The notes below the pieces were generated by a model. The model did not search any database and was not told the origin of the DNA. It saw only the letters and a program-made list of their open reading frames with translations. This document shows positions 60,145-64,000 of a stretch of 64,000 nucleotides of DNA, one piece after another. The stretch's first letter is position 1; each line of letters begins with the position of its first letter. The DNA lies in NCBI GenBank assembly GCA_026168605.1, contig JAPFDX010000016.1, positions 62,001 through 126,000 on the forward strand, written 5' to 3'. Made by a program: the position numbers and the translations under genes. Source of the stretch: Roseburia sp. GTDB taxonomy: Bacteria; Bacillota; Clostridia; Lachnospirales; Lachnospiraceae.

Positions 60145-61803
60145 ATGAAAAAAGAGAACAGAAAGAAATGGATGTGTTTTGGCGTGATGCTGCTTTTGTG
60201 TGTGGCGCTGGCAGCGTGCGGGAATGAGACGGGAAGTGAAGCAGGAGAGCCGGAGACAGATTCCGCAGGTGCAGCCGGGGAGGCTGCGGATAACGGGGCA
60301 GCGTCGTCCGAGGCAGAAAAACTTTTGGCGGAGGAGCGACAGATCGCGGAGCAGACGTTTCAGGTGGAATGGAGTCCGTTCGGCAGTGTGACATTCACAT
60401 CCTACGCACCGGATGTCACGGAACATGAGAAGATGGACGTCGTTTTTGCGGTTTGGCGCGGGGATGAGGTTCTTCAGGTGCTGGATGGCATGGAGGCAGA
60501 TCACATCCGGACCGACCGCACATTTGCCGGAGTGGAGGCGGTTTCTTTTCCGGACTACAACGGGGACGGAGTGAATGACGTCATCACGATCAGCAGCTAT
60601 TTGATGGATGAGGGTTCCGGCGTGGACACCGACGCGGAGGGAAAGGCGAGCGAGGTGCGCATTTACCGCGGAGACGCGGATGGCAGGCTGGTGTTGGAGA
60701 AGGAGCTGTCGCAGACGGCGGATTCGGCTTTGGCGGTCAAGACGGTAAGCAGTGTGCTCGGATTTCTGGGGGCAGACAGGATTCCGCAGGAAACGTCGGG
60801 GGACAGTGCGAACAAAAATGAGAGAAACTTATCGCCGGAGGAACAGCAGGCATTTGCGGATTATGTCAATGAGCGGGAGAACTACGGCTTTCTGCTGTCC
60901 GTCTATGATACGCCCGCAGACATTGACCTTGGCGAAGTATTTTACAACGGGGCAGGAATCGGCAGAGCGCCAAGTGAGGAGGAGAAGGCGGAATATCTGG
61001 CTGTCACCGGAGCGGAGGAGATCTACACGGATATTTTTGCAATCAAGCCGGAAACGATCAATACATTTCTGATGGAAAAGACCGGACTTCCCTATGAAAA
61101 AATGAACCGTCCGCTGGAGTGGTCATATCTGGAAAAGTCAGGCGTTTACTGTGTGGAGCATGGAGATACGAATTACAAAGAATTTATCTGTACTGCGGGA
61201 ACCACGGCGGATGAGAAAACATTTACGCTGCGGTTTGAGGAGGACATGAGCTACATGGGGGAGACTGAGATTGCAGCCTACCGCAGACCGGACTATGAGC
61301 TGGTGGTGGAAAAGAGCGGGGGCGGCTACCGTTTTCTCTCAAACCGCCGGGTGACAGAGGAGGGGCAGATCGCGGAGCAGACGTTTCCCGTGACGGTCGC
61401 AGGGCTGGGCGATGTGGTCTTTGCTGCCTATGAGCCGGACTATGACCGGAATATGCAGGCGGATGTGACATTTTTGCTGCTCAGTAAAAAGGGCGAGGTG
61501 CTGCAGACGCTGTCCGGGGTTCGTGAGAATAATATCCGTGCGGTCGTCGAGAGCTATGCAGGAGTGGATGCGGTGTCATTTCCCGACTACAATGACGACG
61601 GTCGGACGGACATCATCACGATCACAAACTATTCCTATATCACGGGACCGGATATCGGGGAAGGTTTTGCGGAGGTAAGGGTTTACAGTGGCAGTGAACA
61701 TGGATATTTCCGTTATGAGGAGGATATTTCAGAAATGATCAATACGGAAATCAAGACGCCGACAATTCAGAATGTGCGCGATTTTCTGGGGGACACGAAC
61801 TGA
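60145..61803 (+). CDS. Lipoprotein with duplicated FG-GAP/VCBS-like domain
   Basis: A 552-residue predicted lipoprotein with lipobox LAAC near residue 25. Two copies of a domain of about 150 residues are visible, near 65-215 and 400-550. Both begin QIAEQTF, contain AVSFPDYNGDGVNDVITI or AVSFPDYNDDGRTDIITI, and end in a LGFLG / DFLGD-like element. The D-x-N-x-D-G loops resemble calcium-binding FG-GAP/VCBS motifs. The middle part (about 230-390) differs. It follows the BlaR1-like gene by 20 bp and shares its calcium-loop signature. Function unknown; a cell-envelope sensor or stress-shield is a guess. Confidence 0.82.
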   Translation: MKKENRKKWMCFGVMLLLCVALAACGNETGSEAGEPETDSAGAAGEAADNGAASSEAEKLLAEERQIAEQTFQVEWSPFGSVTFTSYAPDVTEHEKMDVVFAVWRGDEVLQVLDGMEADHIRTDRTFAGVEAVSFPDYNGDGVNDVITISSYLMDEGSGVDTDAEGKASEVRIYRGDADGRLVLEKELSQTADSALAVKTVSSVLGFLGADRIPQETSGDSANKNERNLSPEEQQAFADYVNERENYGFLLSVYDTPADIDLGEVFYNGAGIGRAPSEEEKAEYLAVTGAEEIYTDIFAIKPETINTFLMEKTGLPYEKMNRPLEWSYLEKSGVYCVEHGDTNYKEFICTAGTTADEKTFTLRFEEDMSYMGETEIAAYRRPDYELVVEKSGGGYRFLSNRRVTEEGQIAEQTFPVTVAGLGDVVFAAYEPDYDRNMQADVTFLLLSKKGEVLQTLSGVRENNIRAVVESYAGVDAVSFPDYNDDGRTDIITITNYSYITGPDIGEGFAEVRVYSGSEHGYFRYEEDISEMINTEIKTPTIQNVRDFLGDTN

Positions 61804-61873
61804 GGTCACCGGAGCGTGCGGCATCAGACAAGCGGAATTTCTATAAGAATATAAGAAAATAAATAGCGTATAT

Positions 61874-61903
61874 ATTAGTAAAACTAATGATATGAATTAT
61901 AAT
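61874..61903 (+). promoter_or_regulatory. Possible promoter of purMND operon
   Basis: TATAAT (61898-61903) with TTAGTA 17 bp upstream. The -35 is weak and lies in the palindrome ATTAGT-AAA-ACTAAT (61874-61888), a candidate operator. The 199-bp gap between lipoprotein and purM is AT-rich. No purine riboswitch was recognised in it. Confidence 0.45.
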
Positions 61904-62002
61904 ATATAATTGGAAAACAAGAGTCTTTCCATATATACTGTAAATAGGTAAATGATGTCTGGGAACAGAAAATGAGATGCTGAATCGAATGGAGGAAAAG
62001 CG

Positions 62003-63028
62003 ATGGATTACAAGAATTCCGGTGTTGATATTGAGGCGGGTTACAAGTCAGTGGAGCTGATGAAGGAGTATGTAAAAAAGACGATGAGACCGGAAGTGCT
62101 CGGCGGACTGGGCGGTTTTTCGGGGGCATTTTCGCTGGAGAAGATCAAAGAAATGGAAGAACCGACGCTCGTATCAGGAACGGACGGATGCGGCACGAAG
62201 GTAAAGCTTGCATTTCTTTTGGACAAGCATGATACCATCGGTATCGACTGCGTGGCAATGTGCGTCAACGATATTGCGTGCGCCGGAGGCGAGCCATTAT
62301 TTTTCCTTGATTATATCGCGTGCGGCAAAAATTATCCTGAGAAGATCGCCACGATCGTTGGCGGCGTCGCAGAGGGCTGCGTGCAGTCCGGCTGTGCGCT
62401 GATCGGCGGAGAGACGGCGGAGCATCCGGGACTTATGCCGGAGGATGAGTATGATCTGGCAGGCTTTGCGGTCGGCGTGGTGGACAAAAAGGATATTATC
62501 ACCGGAGAGCATTTAAAGGATGGCGATGTGATCATCGGCATGGCGTCCTCTGGTGTTCATTCCAACGGTTTTTCGTTGGTGCGCAAAATTTTCCGCATGG
62601 ATGCAGAGACATTGAATACATACCACGAGGAGCTTGGAAAGACGCTCGGAGAGACGCTTTTGGCGCCGACGAGAATCTATGTAAAAGCGCTCCGCTCCAT
62701 CAAGGAGGCGGGCGTTACCGTCAAGGCTTGCAGCCACATTACCGGTGGCGGTTTTTATGAGAATATTCCGCGTATGCTCCCGGAGGGCAAGCACGCGGTC
62801 ATTGAGAAGAACAGCTATGAGATCCCTCCGATCTTTTCCATGATGGCGCGTGAGGGGAACGTCTCGGAGGAAGTGATGTACAACACCTACAATATGGGGA
62901 TCGGCATGATGGTCGCTGTGGATCCGGCAGACGTGGAGGCGGCAATGGAAGCGATCCGCGCAGCGGGTGACACGCCGTATGTGATCGGAAAGATCACGGA
63001 CGGAGAAAAAGGGGTGACCTTATGCTAA
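62003..63028 (+). CDS. purM: Phosphoribosylformylglycinamidine cyclo-ligase
   Basis: A 341-residue AIR synthetase that closes the imidazole ring in purine synthesis using ATP. Conserved parts: [35 protein letters not shown] (metal and ATP site), [12 protein letters not shown], and [17 protein letters not shown] with GGAGGAAAAG. Its end overlaps purN by 7 bp. Confidence 0.96.
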   Translation: MDYKNSGVDIEAGYKSVELMKEYVKKTMRPEVLGGLGGFSGAFSLEKIKEMEEPTLVSGTDGCGTKVKLAFLLDKHDTIGIDCVAMCVNDIACAGGEPLFFLDYIACGKNYPEKIATIVGGVAEGCVQSGCALIGGETAEHPGLMPEDEYDLAGFAVGVVDKKDIITGEHLKDGDVIIGMASSGVHSNGFSLVRKIFRMDAETLNTYHEELGKTLGETLLAPTRIYVKALRSIKEAGVTVKACSHITGGGFYENIPRMLPEGKHAVIEKNSYEIPPIFSMMAREGNVSEEVMYNTYNMGIGMMVAVDPADVEAAMEAIRAAGDTPYVIGKITDGEKGVTLC

Positions 63029-63651
63029 AGCTTGCGGTCTTAGTGTCAGGCGGCGGCACGAACTTACAAGCGATTTTCGATGCAATCGATTCCGGAAAAA
63101 TTCAAAATGCAGAGGTTTCCGTTGTCATCAGCAACAACCAGAATGCGTATGCGCTTGCGCGTGCCAAGAAACATGGCGTTGAGGCAGTCTGCATCTCGCC
63201 GAAGGATTTTGCGGACCGGGCGGCGTTCAATCAGGCATTCCTCAAGAAGCTGGACTCCTATCAGGCGGATCTGGTCGTGCTCGCTGGATTTCTGGTCGTG
63301 CTTCCGCAGAAAATGATACAGCGGTATCAAAACCGTATCATCAATATTCATCCGTCCCTGATCCCGTCGTTCTGCGGGAAGGGATATTACGGACTGAAGG
63401 TGCATGAAGGCGCGCTTGCGCGCGGTGTGAAGCTTACAGGGGCAACCGTGCATTTTGTGGATGAGGGAACGGATACCGGACCGATCATTTTGCAGAAGGC
63501 GGTAGCGGTAGAGCCGGAGGATACGCCGGAAACCCTGCAGCGCCGTGTGATGGAGCAGGCGGAGTGGGTGATCCTTCCGCAGGCGATCAATCTGATCGCA
63601 GCCGGCAGGGTAGCGGTGTGCGACGGACGTGTGCAGATAAAAGCAGAGTAG
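63022..63651 (+). CDS. purN: Phosphoribosylglycinamide formyltransferase
   Basis: A 209-residue transferase that uses 10-formyl-tetrahydrofolate. The substrate motif is [16 protein letters not shown], the catalytic region [12 protein letters not shown] with His, and [10 protein letters not shown] with the essential Asp. Overlaps purM by 7 bp and is followed by purD 12 bp later. A complete, ordinary gene. Confidence 0.96.
   Translation: MLKLAVLVSGGGTNLQAIFDAIDSGKIQNAEVSVVISNNQNAYALARAKKHGVEAVCISPKDFADRAAFNQAFLKKLDSYQADLVVLAGFLVVLPQKMIQRYQNRIINIHPSLIPSFCGKGYYGLKVHEGALARGVKLTGATVHFVDEGTDTGPIILQKAVAVEPEDTPETLQRRVMEQAEWVILPQAINLIAAGRVAVCDGRVQIKAE

Positions 63652-64000
<349 letters not shown>

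Noticed and set aside
61804-62002. Purine riboswitch upstream of purM
   Set aside because: No three-helix core or conserved junction sequence was recognised; the gap is simply AT-rich with a short palindrome.

Overview
The window reads as chromosomal DNA of a Gram-positive anaerobe of the Lachnospiraceae (Clostridium cluster XIVa) type. The main pointers are a V/A-type ATPase operon, a long bifunctional Rel, HemZ, MecA, YesM/YesN-type sugar signalling, a GH94 cellobiose phosphorylase, and moderately GC-rich genes with strong AGGAGG-type ribosome binding sites. Genus and species are not established. No rRNA, tRNA, CRISPR array, prophage or complete insertion sequence was seen. Nearly all genes lie on the + strand.

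Layout. 1-2.9 kb: the end of an alpha-glucoside PTS permease and its GH4 6-phospho-alpha-glucosidase. 3-11.7 kb: housekeeping run rel, MBL-fold hydrolase, hemZ, a PD-(D/E)XK nuclease/transposase-like gene, hisS, aspS. 11.7-18.4 kb: mixed accessory region with a lipoprotein, a membrane protein, a Phd/PIN toxin-antitoxin pair, a GntR-ABC transporter cassette with a perfect operator palindrome, mecA, a small ORF, and a DUF4143 ATPase preceded by three phased repeats. 18.5-28.6 kb: degV, and divergent from it a V-ATPase operon (H-like, C, I, K, F, E, A, B, D) ending in a CBS-domain gene. 28.6-38.8 kb: a cellobiose-type locus with GH94 phosphorylase, phosphoglucomutase, a sensor kinase, a CUT1 ABC importer without its own ATPase, and a response regulator. 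38.8-45.4 kb: PAP2 phosphatase and lspA, nagB, AraC regulator with a zinc-ribbon gene, DUF4300-like lipoprotein, glycogen phosphorylase. 45.5-48.9 kb: dipeptidase, TPR lipoprotein, hflX. 48.9-57.2 kb: pyrC-pyrK-pyrD, then a 507-bp gap, then pyrE-vanZ-small membrane gene-HD hydrolase-M29 aminopeptidase-purE. 57.4-61.8 kb: a BlaI/BlaR1-type regulatory pair plus lipoprotein lying between purE and purM. 62-64 kb: purM-purN-purD (cut by the window end).

How the genes fit together. Cellobiose (inferred substrate) would enter through the ABC importer, be phosphorolysed in the cytoplasm to glucose and glucose-1-phosphate, and be moved into glycolysis by the phosphoglucomutase; glycogen phosphorylase feeds the same glucose-1-phosphate pool, and GH4/PTS and NagB add other sugar inputs. 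The pyr and pur genes supply nucleotides.

The most notable unlisted element is in the pyrD-pyrE gap: a 28-codon hydrophobic peptide gene on the - strand facing a short + strand RNA, with two consensus-spaced promoters, a shared bidirectional terminator and short complementary repeats. This is the architecture of an Fst/holin-like type I toxin-antitoxin locus, and none of it is in the ORF track. The second is a set of three AAAGGTGC repeats spaced exactly 33 bp apart, the last inside the promoter of the DUF4143 ATPase.
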